From Adiantum capillus-veneris (lineage: Eukaryota > Streptophyta > Polypodiopsida > Polypodiales > Pteridaceae), in assembly GCA_014529385.2 (NCBI GenBank), contig CM043968.1, positions 2,860,001-2,924,000 on the forward strand: a stretch of 64,000 bases of DNA, given 5' to 3'. The notes beneath the pieces are model-generated. The model was not told the DNA's origin and searched no databases. It saw only the letters and a program-made list of their open reading frames with translations. Positions within the stretch are counted from its first letter, which is position 1, and every line of letters starts with the position of its first letter. The position numbers and the translations under genes are program-made. Shown in pieces: positions 21,643 through 33,570 of this stretch.

Positions 21643-22640
21643 AGGAGATCATAATTCCGGTCCATCCTTTGGTCTCATAGCTTGGGTGAACAAAATTATG
21701 TATCTTGGGTGTCTTTTAATCCAAAACTTCATCCATGCATGGTGCGGTTCTGCATCATCTGTAGCTTGATCTTTAAGTAGCCTTTCTTTGACCATGAGAA
21801 ATTCATATTTTACAAGAGGATATGGAAGTGATTGATGGTGCCATGCATCTATAACTTGTTGGAAATTTAGTTGTGCAGCATTGGCAAAATGTACAATTTG
21901 TTTCTCTCAGGCCATTGCCTCCCTCCAAGTATTTTCTATCTCCTGTTCTATATTCACTTTTAGGGATTTTTTGGACTCTAGTATGAATTTGTCAATGGCC
22001 CCTTGCTCGATCTTAATCTCAAGTGGATCTAACTATGTAAGAAATTTTTTGGCTTCAGTCTCCTCCACATATTGCAAATATTGTAGAGCCTTGACTTCCT
22101 TTGGTATAGATACAAAGGTTTCTTCTTTAGTAAGTTTTTTCTTGCCTTTCAGCTACTCTTCATCCGCTTTGATATCCTCTTTTAATTTTTGTAATCTGCT
22201 TTTGGTAGTCATCTTCTTTGTTGATGAAAGTAAGGGAGACTTCCCTTTTCAACATCTATTCTAGCTTAAGCTCAATCTCTACATCTTTGTTTCTCTTTTC
22301 CATGGCACGATAGGCGAGGTTGGACCCTTGGAGAGCTAGGATGATTGGGCTTGACTTTATATTTTCTAGCAACTCACTTTGATCTTTGATCCTAGCCTCT
22401 GTTTATGTTGCTTGGAGGTTGGCTACTTCAAGTTGTGTTTACAGCCATTGAGCATGGGCATTTGTATCAAGCACTTTACTTGGCTCTCACTAGCAAAAGT
22501 GAGCTTCTCCGTAAGATGAGTCATTTTGATGAGCTCTTTCAAGTGCTTTGTGTTAGTATCTAGCAAACCCTTAAACTCAGCCTGAGACTTCTCATGCAGT
22601 TTTCTAATTCCTCCATTTTGGTTATAAATCTCTATTCATA
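21643..22640 (-). pseudogene. Second copy of the element C coiled-coil ORF
   Basis: The minus strand from about 22640 down to a TGA near 21650 reads as a coiled coil followed by VIDAWHHQSLPYPLVKYEFL and then AWMKFWIKRHPRYIILF. These blocks align in order and spacing with EEWNAPMLPYALLKYETL and WRRQWLLDHPNNLIHL of the ORF at 18599-19426. At least three stops and a frameshift break it. Upstream coiled-coil fragments extend to about 22640. The product is unknown; the value of this copy is that it shows the family is repeated. Confidence 0.65.
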
Positions 22641-22951
22641 ACAGAAAGTCCAAAAAGAACCTAGTATGTAGAGGAATGGACACAAGGATATTAAAAGCTC
22701 AAGAAACGTCCATTATGATATGGGTATTTATTTAAGGAATGTAGAAGAATTTCTTGGGATCAAATCGGGTTCAAAATGACCTCCAAACCTCGATTTCAGT
22801 ATTAACAAAGTAGTGTTGGAACTACATGGGAATGCCAACATGTGTAAATGGGCACGTGATCAGTACACTTGCTACCTGTGATAAGTTGATTATTCAAGAT
22901 TATCATGGGAAAGATGGAACTGCCCAAAAAATAAGGGAGGATACAAAAAGA

Positions 22952-23273
22952 GTGATTAGCTACTTATTTTCCAATTCCCTCCCTCTTTCTCTTGCTTGAC
23001 AATCTAATTTCCATAATCAAATGCCTTTGAGAGGGAGGCTCGTATAACAAGTGAAGTTTTAGCAAATAAAATCTTTTTATTGCTCAATTTATGAAGTTAT
23101 AAGTCTTCAAAGAGCTTGGTAATTATCAAAGATCTTGAGAGATTAATGGTTTCTTTGCATACAATTGTAACTCGTGTATTCATAATGATAAGTCCGTTTG
23201 AGGGGGGAAGAACCTCATGAAATCCAAACATCTACACTGTGTTAATGTTATTCTTTTTGCTTGTCTTGAATTT
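22952..23273 (-). repeat. Dispersed repeat, copy 1 (minus)
   Basis: Read on the minus strand this segment matches 61461-61769 on the plus strand. Shared blocks include AGTGTAGATG, ATTTCATGAGGTT, TATGCAAAGAAACCATTAA, CTCTTTGAA, GCCTCCCT(C/T)TCAAAGGCA and GAATTGGAAAATAAGTA. It lies in or beside the LTR of the gypsy 3' end at 23950-24440. No ORF is present. Confidence 0.8.
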
Positions 23274-23949
23274 ATTTACCATTATTCAATTGATTAATTA
23301 GGCAACAATTATCAAATTAGCTAGTGGAAAGGTCTAATGCAATCACATTTGGACAACAATCATAAAATTTAATTTATTGAAAGTTCTTATGGAGTTACAA
23401 TAAATAAGAAAGCACACATCACAAACGTGAAGATTATGCATTGAGCATGCACACACAAAGCATAGAACTATCAAAATTATGCATGCATTCAGTAATTTGA
23501 ATGGAATAAAGAGAATAGAGATAGACATGAAAATCTTGGGAAGGAGAAGTACACAAATCTTCTTGGGAAAATGGAGAAGAGGAAATGGAGCTCTACCTCT
23601 TGTGCTCTCTTCTTGCCTCAGATTTTGTACTATTTAAATGATAGGAAAGAACCCTAGTTCTTTTACAACAGTGACCTTTAAACATGAATAAAATCCTCTC
23701 TTAGGATTCGCACTAGGGTGGCATGTATCTCTTCTAAGGAATTAGCATAAATGAGAGCTTGAAGAGAGGATAAGTGGTGTAGCCATTTCATAATAACCAA
23801 GTCCCTGTGCAAGAGAATGAGGTAGTTATTGTGACCATATGTATCTATGTGGATGATTTTATTGGTTGTGGAGATTGTGAAACCTAGGGAACTGCAAAGT
23901 GGGTTCTCCACCCTACCTCCCATTATATATGCCCTTGGCCATCCATTTT

Positions 23950-24440
23950 TAGAACCCCCTGTCCGCACCTAGCAGTCGGTCCTTTCCCTAAGTCCATGAC
24001 CCCCCTGGGTTTGCCCTTGACCTTACATTACTCCCCCCTTGGAGAAGTGTTTTTGTTTTCAAAAACAAAAGTGGTGATAGCGACATAAAAGAAGACACCA
24101 ATGTTTTTGGCAGTGGCATCGTGGCATGGATCCAGATGCCCTTGTGACCAGAATACAATTCAGTAGGAGGTTCAATGAAATCAAGATGAGCTTCTTGACT
24201 TTTCATATTTTTTTCCCTTCCTATAGGCTCCATTTAAAACTCGCTTCAGTATGTTAAATGAATTATCACCACTAAGATGTACCCTAAAGAGTACCTCTTT
24301 TCACTTTCCATGAAAGCAACTTGATAATAAAATTCATCAGTAAAGTACAAGTCCTTGACTTAATATCATTCTTCATCAGTGAACAACCCCACCATAACCG
24401 ATGCTCAAGGCTGAGAACCTCTGATTTAAAAAGAAAGAGA
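23950..24440 (-). mobile_element. 3' end of a gypsy-type element, copy 2 (minus)
   Basis: On the minus strand the sequence runs through GGTTATGGTGGGGTTGTT and AAAACACTTCTCCAA to a polypurine run (plus 24031-24042), then TGTAAGG at 24027, taken as the LTR start. It is homologous to 20990-21560 in the opposite orientation. The LTR continues toward lower coordinates and has a TATATAAT box (plus 23922-23929). The last coding codons before the tract are not recognisable. Confidence 0.65.
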
Positions 24441-24472
24441 CTAAACTAAATTTGGGGTCCAAATCTGATGGA

Positions 24473-24492
24473 ACATGGATCGTGATCCATGT
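24473..24492. repeat. Palindrome copy B1
   Basis: ACATGGATCGTGATCCATGT: nine-base arms are perfectly complementary around a central GT. Confidence 0.9.
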
Positions 24493-24754
24493 ACCTTTTT
24501 TGTTCTTTTGGACACAAACCATACCATCCTATAATAGACAACAATGTAAACAAAAAACTTCCAAAAGCAAGGTAGTTCAAAAAGTGGATCAAAAGTGAGC
24601 AAAATCATTACAAGACCAAAAACTGCCAAGCAGACCTAGGGTTTGAGTTTTGGGTGACCTAAACTGATCCAAATCACACAAAAAGTATATAGTTAAGATT
24701 AGTAGACGAAGAGCAAGCTGTGTACCAAGTTTCATCAGCATGTGACACAAAGGT

Positions 24755-24774
24755 ACATAGATCGCAATCCATGT
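24755..24774. repeat. Palindrome copy B2, imperfect
   Basis: ACATAGATCGCAATCCATGT is the same motif with two substitutions; the outer ACAT/ATGT arms are kept. Confidence 0.8.
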
Positions 24775-25186
24775 TTCTTTGTCACGGATTGAGCTCAGAC
24801 TTGTACTACAGTTAGAGCTAGTCACAAAGATCATAGTGGTCTTGTCAAAATTGAAATTGGGTTTGTTTTGTGAATTTTGCAAGTAAAATTAGAATTTCTA
24901 TGAAAAGTGCAATAAAATTTTGTCGACTTCAGATTTTGACTAACAGAGTGGTTCTAAACTCATAGCTACCAAGTGTTTTTTGTACAGATTGCAAGAGCTA
25001 GAGTGTGCGGCTCAAAATGCTTTCAATAGGAGGATTTGGATGTATCAAACAAGGTAAAAGATCAAGGTTTTGCACTAGTGTCTTCTTGATGTATTTTCCA
25101 TCAGGTAGACTATATCAAAGTAGAAGCCCTACTATAAGAAACCAGGTTAGTCACATCTCGACCAAAGATTTTATTAATAAAGGACC

Positions 25187-25555
25187 TTGACCGACCTCAG
25201 AGCCAATTCTAGAAGAAAATTATTTTCAGAGAGATCTTACACCTACATGGATGAAGGGTTCAAGAGCGTGAGTTTCAAAGAGGGAACAACTATGGGTGCA
25301 GGACCATCCCAACCCGCACCAACCATGAAACTATTGCACTTGAAATATCAATTTGAAAATATACAAGGTGCAAAAATTTACAAAGATTGTATGGATTGCT
25401 ACTGTGTGAAATTAGAAGAAAGACCTAGTGAGTTCAAGGACATAGTTCGTGTGGACTATACTGGTGATCCATACTTCAAGGATGAGGGTACCATGTACTT
25501 AGTTGTGAAAACCCTATATTGTGGGCAAATGGGGATTAATGGGCACCAAGGATAA
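25187..25555 (+). pseudogene. Unrecognised 5' ORF of element B
   Basis: The 122-codon frame has no domain I recognise. It includes a Cys-rich KDCMDCYCVKLEERP segment and ends before frame-shifted sequence. It is the first open stretch after the leader, so it may be the N-terminal part of gag or a separate leader ORF. The ATG at 25187 is the first in the frame but is not otherwise supported. Confidence 0.4.
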
Positions 25556-26249
25556 GGTTGATGTTAAGCATGAAGAGAAGCAACCAAAGGTAGACATTCC
25601 TAATGTGAAGCCTATGTGAGGGAATATGGCAACTTGAGTCAACACGGATAATACACATGTGGGTTTGTACAAGTACAAAAATGGAGAGCAATTACTCTAT
25701 TACAAGTGCAACGAGCCCAACATTGGAGAGTTATTGGAGCAAAAATGCTTGTATGTTTTTACAAGGTTTTTACATATGAACAAGGTAGAGATACTCAAGT
25801 GATAATGCTTGATGAGCATGGCCAAAGTTACTCTGTAATAGATCGCAAGGATAAATATATACATACTTTGGAGGATTCATTCATCAGTACTATGTCACTT
25901 CTAGCACTTATAGATTAATTGTCTCAAAGACGAGGCCAAAAACCGCGAGACTGAGTCTTGTTAGAAATAGAGTGGAAGATTCATTTAGTCGACCACAATT
26001 TTTGGTACCTAGACCGATGGGATCCTTGAATTTGAGGTCCAATGACCACACATAGGAATAGTGATTCTTCAAACACTATCCATACTACCAAGGTTCTAGA
26101 CACCTAAACTGAGGCTAGGGATGTAAGACCTGATGATCAGAGAACCAATGAGAGAACTCCCATCAGAGTTCCTAATGGTGGATATGAAGCAAGAAATTTT
26201 GTTTTAAGAGAGCCTATAGTAATGAGAATGGTAGCTGAAACACGACCGA

Positions 26250-26730
26250 TGCAACCTTCTCAAGTGGCAAAATGTGTTGTTAAAAAGTACAATGGATCAA
26301 GGGATCCATATGCACATGTTTTCCTTTTTTAACAAGTTTTAAGAGCTAAACAAGTCGTGAATTTCCACACTCAGTACAAGGGATTTGGATTAACCTTGGA
26401 AGGAACATCATTGACTTGGTCTCAACCATTGAACAATAGAGATTTTCCAAATATCGAGCAACTCCTGTGAGACTTTACAGAGAAATTCTCTAAAAGAGGA
26501 ATCAAGCATAACATAGTTTCCCAAATCTATGCCTTTAATCTGAAAGAGAACAAAAAGGTGAAGGAAGCTTTGCTTTGCTTCAAGCAATATATCAAGAGAT
26601 GTCCAGTGCAAGAGTTACCGCAGGATTAAAGATTATCATTTCTCTTCATAGATGGCTTGAGAAATGAAAATCTCAATAAAGGTTTGCACTTGAAGGCGTG
26701 CACCATGTTGGAGCAGGTCACTAGAGCAGC
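26250..26730 (+). pseudogene. Gag capsid region of element B
   Basis: Plus-strand fragments read KKYNGSRDPYAH, GFGLTLEGTSLTWSQPL, NIEQLL.DFTEKFSKRG and CFKQYIKRCP, followed by LFIDGLRNENL. This is the retrotransposon gag pattern (aromatic residues around a conserved W and F..KF). At least three stops interrupt it. It supplies the virus-like particle capsid in intact relatives. Confidence 0.8.
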
Positions 26731-28082
26731 ATTGTATCTAGTTGGCAACTACAATACTTATGGAGAGGTATCAAAAGACATAGACACAACCACCAGTAGT
26801 GCCTCTTCAACCATCAGCAAGTCATCAACTAAATGTAGTGCTCCTACTTCAATCATGTAAAATGTAGATCGAGTGGTCAATAAAGTGATCCAAAGGATGA
26901 TCAGGTTTTTTGACAAAATCCAAATCTACGATAATAATTTTTACACCAACCATGAGACAAATGAGTATTTTTACAATTGAAATTACGTAAGAGAAAGGCC
27001 ATATGGACCTCCAGGGGTGTAACCTTTGTCTCCAGCACCAAGGTACCAGATAGGACCTAACAAAGGAGTCAAAGGGAGAGATAAACCACATCCTATCTTG
27101 GGTCAACAATCCCCTTACCTTAAGAAAATAGGGTGATTGTTCGATATACGCAGCCAATAGAAACACTCACAAGTCAGCAGATGTTTTCACCAACTTCTTA
27201 TTATGAAGAGCTAGTGGAATCATATGGGAGAGAGCCCACGGGGATGTCCTATTCCAACAAGAGTTATCCTTCTTGGGTAAGCTCCGACGAAGGTGCAAAA
27301 ACTTCATATATGGCTCAACCAACAAAAACCCATTACATTCATAGCAAGCCAAAACTACAAACCTAGAGAAGCATTATGTCTGGTTGATAATTACAAGACC
27401 TACGGAGAGGTATCAAAAGACACAAACACAACAACCAACAGTACCTCTTTAACCGTCTGTGAGACATTAACAAAACATAGTGCTCCTACTACAATCACAC
27501 AATATATAGATCAAGTGGTTGAGGAAGTGATCCGGAGAATGAATCAAGCTTATCAACAAAATGCAGACCTACAACAACAATCATCACAGGCAACAAATGT
27601 ACCCAGAGCATTAAAGTGGTACGCAATCGAGGCAAATTATACCAACCACAAGACAAATGAGTGTTTTTAAAACCAAAATCACATGAGGGAAAGGCCGGAC
27701 CTCCGGTGGTGCAACCTTTGCCACCACCACAGAGGTACCAATTAGGACCCAAAAATGTAGCACAAGGGGGAGACAAACCGCAACCTATGTTGGACCAACA
27801 TCCACCCAAACCTCAAGACAATAGAGCCATTGTTCAATATACGCAGCCGATAGAACCATTCATGAGGCAACAAATGTTACCGCCAACTTCCTATTATAAA
27901 GAGCCAGTGGAAACTCATGGGAGAGAGCATGAAGGAGTGATCCATACCATTGAGGACTGTCCTTTTTGAGTAAGTGATGAGGCTATAGAACCTTCATATG
28001 TAACTCAACCAACAAGAAACCAATACACAAAGGACAAAAACATGCTCATGTACATAACAAAACCAAATTACAAACCTAGAGG
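26727..28082 (+). repeat. In-frame tandem duplication inside gag
   Basis: Two units, about 26727-27370 and 27371-28082, share an ordered series of words: GGAGAGGTATCAAAAGACA, TAGTGCTCCTACT, AATGAGT(A/G)TTTTT, GAGAAAGGCC, ATACGCAGCC, CCAACTTC(T/C)TATTAT and TACAAACCTAGAG. The offset at the conserved GGAGAGG is 642 nt, exactly 214 codons. Each unit encodes a Gln/Pro-rich segment between the capsid and the zinc knuckle. Divergence between units shows the duplication is not recent. Confidence 0.85.
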
Positions 28083-28140
28083 GTATCCTCCTAGGACAGA
28101 ACATCCAATGGGGGCACCACCAACATCTCAACTAGAAGGT

Positions 28141-28190
28141 TCTTGCTATGAATATGGAGGTAACCATCGGACATGAGTTTGTCCACACAA
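28141..28190 (+). pseudogene. CCHC zinc knuckle remnant of gag
   Basis: Codons from 28141 read SCYEYGGNHRT, a stop, then VCPH. This fits C-x2-C-x4-H-x4-C with the second Cys changed to Tyr and the Trp position now a stop. It marks the nucleocapsid end of gag. Confidence 0.7.
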
Positions 28191-28393
28191 GAGAGAGAAT
28201 GAATATAATTGGGTTTTGTGAGGGTTGTGCAATAGATCACCTGATGCCACACGATCCAAAGAATCTAAAAAACAAGGGAAAAGCAATTGCGAATGTCATT
28301 TGAGTTTAGTCGTATTCAAGTGGATATGAATTTGAGCCTATAGTTTTTGTCAATGTGGTGACTAGAACCTGAGCTCAGGAAATTGCAAGAAAC

Positions 28394-29041
28394 ATGCCAG
28401 TAGAGGACAATCCAAAACTTTCAAAACAAACTAAATTTAAGAGTTTAACGGTAAGGACTCAAAGAAAGTCTTGGAAAGCGGAAAGAGACAAAATTAAAGC
28501 AAAGAGGCTAAGGGAAAAGACAACCTTGGAGATAGAGCTACAACAAACAAGGAAAAAACTCAAATGCGAACAAGAAAACGAAAGAAAATTTGGAGCGAAA
28601 GTGTCAAAAACTTTATCAGGTGGTTGTCTTGTATGAAAAGTATTGGAGCCATTGGATGTTCTGTTATAAACCTACGAGGCAAGACTAAAAAACAACCAGA
28701 TCTTAGAGAAACGGTGGTTGATGTATTCGCATCCAGAAGTCGAGACAAAGTGTAGACGGCTCATAGAAGGAGTCCAAGCTCTAATGCAGCCAAAAACATT
28801 GAATATTCCTAAACAAATGGTGTTGATAACTCAAAAGGAGGATGAGAGCATGCACAAAGAAAACAAAACCAGTGAACCAATGAAATTTGATAACGAAACA
28901 CCACTAGTTACAAGGGTAGTAGCTAAGTCAACGGATGAGAATAAGTCTCAAGAAATACATCCTATTCCAGAGGTGGAAGAATTGTGGCCACAATCCTTGT
29001 GGAAAATAATCAAAGCCGTAAAGATGATAGTGCTACTTTAA
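28394..29041 (+). pseudogene. Charged linker between gag and protease of element B
   Basis: Frames 28394-28636 and 28718-29041 encode Lys/Glu-rich sequence with a coiled-coil-like run (KAERDKIKAKRLREKTTLEI) and then HPEVETKCRRLIEGVQAL. They connect the zinc knuckle to the protease in the expected place. No enzymatic motif is visible. Confidence 0.5.
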
Positions 29042-29509
29042 AGTGAGCACCTATCCCAAAAGTCAACATGGAACATGAGATTTATGAGATATATCGTCAT
29101 TATACGAGGATGCAGGTACAAAAGTATGGTAGAGAGTAAACCTGGAACATTAAAGACTTGGGCCTTCTTTTATAGCGAAACACGAGACAAAATCAGAGGT
29201 TAGGGTTGTACCATCTCAATAGAATCCAGCTTCATAGATGATGGGTAAAAAATCCTCCATGAATTGTTGTCATCTTCTATAAGGTGCACCACTACTCTCT
29301 CATAGCTTCTACAAATTAGACCACATCTATGGGGTTAGATGGGCAAAAACCTAGAAAGGATGGGCCTTAAAAGTTCTCCTCAATATGTTCCTACAAATGA
29401 AGACATGGATAAAACTCAACCAAAGAAATCAAAAGAGAAATCTATGCCCGTGAAAAGGTGGGTGATTATTGTGAAGGGAAAGAAGGGAACACCACCTAGA
29501 GCACATGGA

Positions 29510-30061
29510 AGTGAAAATGATAGCCATACTTGATATTGGGGTTGGAGTAGCCATAGCAGGAAAAGAAATCTAGAAGAAATAGGGAAGACCAACTCTCAAG
29601 AAGACACAAACAAAATTGCAACTAACAGACGGGTTTGTAGAAAGACCTTTGGGCATGCTTGAACAAAACATTGTATCCACTTGTGGGATTGAATATGAGC
29701 ATACTTTTTCCATAGTAGACTTTGGTAAATGCAACAACTTTGATGTTATTTTAGGGCGACCATTCATGCGTCACTCAAAATGGTGCAAGATTGGGGGTAT
29801 GACCACCTCTATTTGAGACATGAGGGGGTAACAATGAGGGTCAACATCAAGGACCATAGTTACGAAGATGTTAGTCGGACTGATTTTGATGTAACTATGG
29901 TTCCTGACAAACAACTACCTACATGGTTGACAAACCAAACACATATTTGGATGTGCAAAGTGTCTGCATGTGGAAGCCTAAGTAAGGAAGATTGCATCCT
30001 AGAGCGGTCATTAGCAGATAAGAGCTACATTCAAGAGCCCTTTCTTGAAGACTTACTTTAA
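29510..30061 (+). pseudogene. Conventional gag-pol protease of element B
   Basis: The frame just after 29510 reads MIAILDIGVGVAIAGKEI, a retropepsin active-site region in which DIG replaces DTG/DSG. After two stops it continues to FGKCNNFDVILGRPFMRHSKW, the conserved ILGRPF segment. This is the usual position, between gag and RT. The following frame to 30061 is linker. Its presence shows that the protease-like ORF after integrase is an additional domain, not a relocated one. Confidence 0.82.
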
Positions 30062-31009
30062 CCCTTTAGATGGGATAAAATATTGGCAACTCTAGGATCT
30101 AGATGTGTGTGAACGAGCTAACACCCATAAAAATTTGTGACGAGGAAGATTTTGATATAATGCCCTTCTAGATGATAAATGCTATCATGGAACCGAAAAA
30201 AAGAAACTGAGACAAACTCTAGATATGATTGATTGCAAATGAATAGTGGACAAGGTTTCCATCCGAGACATTAGCAATGAAAGTGACAATGAATTACATG
30301 ATTTGTGAGATGCAGAGTAAGAGGATGATGTTGAGGATGAGCTATCAAGTAGCTCTAAAAACAAGAATAAACCAAAACAACATGAGGCACTCTTTTATGA
30401 TTTTCCAAATCAGAAATCAGGAAGACAGCAATGATATCGGACTAAACGAGAGAGAAAACAAAGAAATAGACAAGAGAAACCAATGTAGCAACTATTAAGT
30501 AAAACACAGTATCTCATGCTTGTTGGAGCAGACGATTGTGTTAGGAACACAATCACCAAGAAACCATTGAAACTAGCTTTTATAACACAAATCCAAAAAA
30601 GCAAAGCAAAAGGAAACCCCAAGGACACGTTGAAACATAAAAGAAATGTCTAAAACTGAGCAAAAATGTAAATATCAAAAGCTAAAATGGACCCTAAAAG
30701 AAGTTTGGACAACAGAGATGGAAAGTGAAAAAAGATTCGTCAGAGAGAAATTTGATGCACCCTCTCACTATAAAAAATATACCATCCAAGATAGACGAAT
30801 TGTAGTTCAGCAGCCAATGAGAGACAAACGAAATTATAGTTTAGCAGCCAATGAGAGAACTCAAGGAACCAGATACATCTTATGATGGGCCTGAGATTTC
30901 CAAGAGGATTGATCTAGCTGAAGCAAGGGAAGAACCAAACCGACTTATATAGCCACAAATCTTAGCAAGTAGGAGGCGCAGCTTCTAATAACTACTCTCA
31001 AACAGTATA

Positions 31010-31840
31010 GAGATGTGTTTGCTTGGTCATATAAGGACCCTAAGGGAGTTGATCCTAGTGTTTTCCATCATATGATACTTCTTATGAGTGATGCCAAACC
31101 CTGCAAGCAACATCCATATACGTACAATGAAACAATCAAGAAAAAAAATCAAGGAGGAGATAGATCATCTTAAAGAAGTGGAGTTTATCTACGAGATCAA
31201 ACACACAAATTGGGTATCACCGATTGTGGTAGTGCCCAAAAAGAACGAAAAACTACAAGTGTATAAATCTCAAGCAGGTAAACAGTGCCACCATAAGAGA
31301 TAGCTATCCCTTACCTAACACAGATCATGTGATTCAAAGAGTTGCGATCAAAAAAGCTTATAGTTTTCTTGATGGCTTTTCATGATTTGTAGCAGAATGG
31401 GACATATTTGCTTATAGTATTGGCACAAAACGGTCTTTGCAATATAATGGGGCACATTTTCTTATAGAGTGATGCCATTTGGCTTGACCAATGCACCTAC
31501 CACGTTCCACAAGCTAATGGGTCACGCATTCAAAGAATATCTAAGACAGTTCTTAGAAATTTACATGGATGACTTATGTGTGTATTCTCTCCTAAGAATC
31601 GAACACGTAGAGAATCTAAAAAAGGTCTTTGAGAAGTGCAAGACTTATTGTATTTGTTTGAATCTGGAGAAATGTTTCCTCATGGTAAGACATTGGAAGA
31701 TTTTAGGACACATTGTGTCCAAAAATGGCATTTCCACAGATCTTGAGAAGATAAAAGTCATTGTTTCTCTTCCAAGACCCACAAAAATTAGAGAGGTACA
31801 AACCTTTATGGGCCATTGTGGTTACTCCTAGCCCAGCCTG
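31010..31840 (+). pseudogene. Reverse transcriptase of element B
   Basis: The N-terminal part reads VFAWSYKDPKGVDPSVFHHM and WVSPIVVVPKKNEKLQV. After frame breaks it resumes at 31469 with MMPFGLTNAPTTFHKLMG and IYMDDLCVYS, so the YxDD catalytic box is intact as YMDD. The thumb region EKIKVIVSLPRPTKIREVQTF follows, ending near 31830. The region between 31300 and 31470 is shifted and stop-ridden. Confidence 0.92.
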
Positions 31841-32110
31841 GAGAGAACAATATGGATTTTCCCATCTGTTACTCCACCAAAAAACCTAATAGTGTAGAAA
31901 GAAACTACATGACCATGGAAAGAGAAGGATTTGGAATGGTCTATGTAGTGAAAAATTGCGAACAAATTTATATTCTTTGTGGACATCAAGCACTATTATA
32001 CTTGGTGAATAAACCAAGCAATACATGACAAATTGTTCAATGGTTTATATTCTTGCTTGAGTCCAATGATTTTACCATAATAATAAAAAAAGGGAACTAC
32101 GCATCAGAGG
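31816..32110 (+). pseudogene. RNase H of element B
   Basis: The frame 31816-32028 reads FPICYSTKKPNSVERNYMTM and then GMVYVVKNCEQIYILCGHQA, matching the RNase H pattern in which the Glu of ERNY..E is conserved. The first catalytic Asp segment is not clear. It lies between RT and the zinc fingers. Confidence 0.78.
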
Positions 32111-32339
32111 GTGGACCATTTGTCTTGATTGACTCATGGAAAATCAAAGCATCTCATGGCATTGACAATGATCTGCCTTACTCATAACTATTCAATGTAG
32201 AGATGGAGCAAACATGTAATACCATATTTCACCATTGGTTCTCTACAAATTGAATGATAGCCATCAATCATTGAGCAAACACGATCACTTATGCTAATAG
32301 CGGGAAGGCTATTTAAGCATCAAAATGATGGAATACTTA

Positions 32340-32563
32340 GACTATGTATAGAGCCAATGGAGAAAAGTGTGTACTTGAGACAAGCTCATGTACAAATGGT
32401 ACAAATTCACAATGCAAAACTTCAAACATTTCAAAGATTGATGAGGCTTGGAGTGTATTGGCTTCATATGCAACAAAGTGTTGAATGTGTTAGTTCATGT
32501 GACGCTTGTGCGATTCAAACATGCAACACTATTCAAAATAGCAGCTACACCCAAGTGGAGTAA
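32340..32563 (+). pseudogene. First H2C2 finger of element B
   Basis: The frame starting at 32291 includes H..., then QRLMRLGVYWLHM and SSCDACAIQ. It aligns with LRRLGVYWPGM and CNFC of element A, including the C-x2-C pair. The His pair is partly degraded. It ends at a TAG about 300 nt before the integrase core. Confidence 0.7.
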
Positions 32564-32649
32564 ATACATTGTGGAGAATACGTGGAAAAAGGAGTCTTGC
32601 CAGAAAAGATGAGGAGATCCTGACAAAAATCAATGTAGACATAAGCCAA

Positions 32650-33323
32650 AAAACTACGTCATATTTGAAAACCACCTTTACAAGAGGATGAGTGATAACA
32701 ATTTGCAAATTTGTGCCGCTGAAAGTGAGTACATACTAATTCTTGAGCAAGCAATGCTGGACAGGCATTTGGGCATTTTTCTGCAGACACAACTATGAAA
32801 GCAATACTTCTTGTAGGAATATGGTGGCCTACTCTATTCATGGATGCAAAGAAATAGGTGAAACGTTGTGATGAATGCTAGCATACCAAAGTACCCTATG
32901 AAATGTGAAGAAATTCCATTACAATCTATCATGGGAGCAAGGGATTTCACCAAGTGGGAGATAGACTTTGTTGGATCTATCTCACCGCTTGCTTCTAGGA
33001 CGCATGCTCAATATATAATAGTGGCCATAAATTATCTAAGCAAGTGGGTAGAGGCCAAAGCAACACAACAAAATGATGCACAAACAATAGCGTAGTTCTT
33101 GTATGAAAACATCTTTACGAGATACGGGCTATCGACTAAGATAGTGAGCAATCAAGGGACTCACTCCATAAACAGAATGATTGATTTCCTATTCAGAGAG
33201 TTCATAGTGCTTCATTCAACGTCAATGCCATATCATCCTCAAGAAAACGGACAAGCAGAGAGCACAAACAAAGATTTATTCACATTGCTTACCAAAATTG
33301 TAGATGAGTCGAGAGCAGACTAG
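32650..33323 (+). pseudogene. Second H2C2 finger and integrase core of element B
   Basis: Around 32740-32890, in shifting frames, fragments corresponding to GHFSADTT, IWWPT and KRCDEC are visible, with the Cys pair intact. The core follows: KWEIDFVGSISPLASRTHAQ with the first Asp, AINYLSKWVEAKA, KIVSNQGTHSIN where Asn replaces the second catalytic Asp, and PYHPQENGQAEST carrying the catalytic Glu. A stop at 33093-33095 splits the core. The loss of the second Asp means this copy could not be active even without the stops. Confidence 0.85.
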
Positions 33324-33570
33324 GACAAAAAGTTACAATCATCTCTTTGAGCATACCGAGTAGTATACGAAATAGAACTTGAGACAACACCCTTCAATTT
33401 TAATGTCTGGGATTAATTCCATGTTGCACATAGAATTCTTGGTTCCCACACTACAAGTAGTCAATAACTTAGGATGGATCGAGCATGAACTATCAAACAG
33501 GCTTGTCTAATCAGCAAGGTTAGACGAATTACAAAGAGCCGTTGCAACCATCTATGCACAAAAATGACAA

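Larger units (their letters stand above)
24441..25186. other. Non-coding leader-like region before element B, with two palindromes
   Basis: No ORF is supported. Two copies of the second palindrome family lie at 24473 and 24755. The position directly before the first ORF of element B suggests a 5' LTR tail or leader. I could not show convincing similarity to the 3' LTR region of B by eye. Confidence 0.45.

Noticed and set aside
21881-22264. 127-codon plus-strand ORF
   Set aside because: It is the antisense shadow of the minus-strand coiled-coil relic at 21643-22640.
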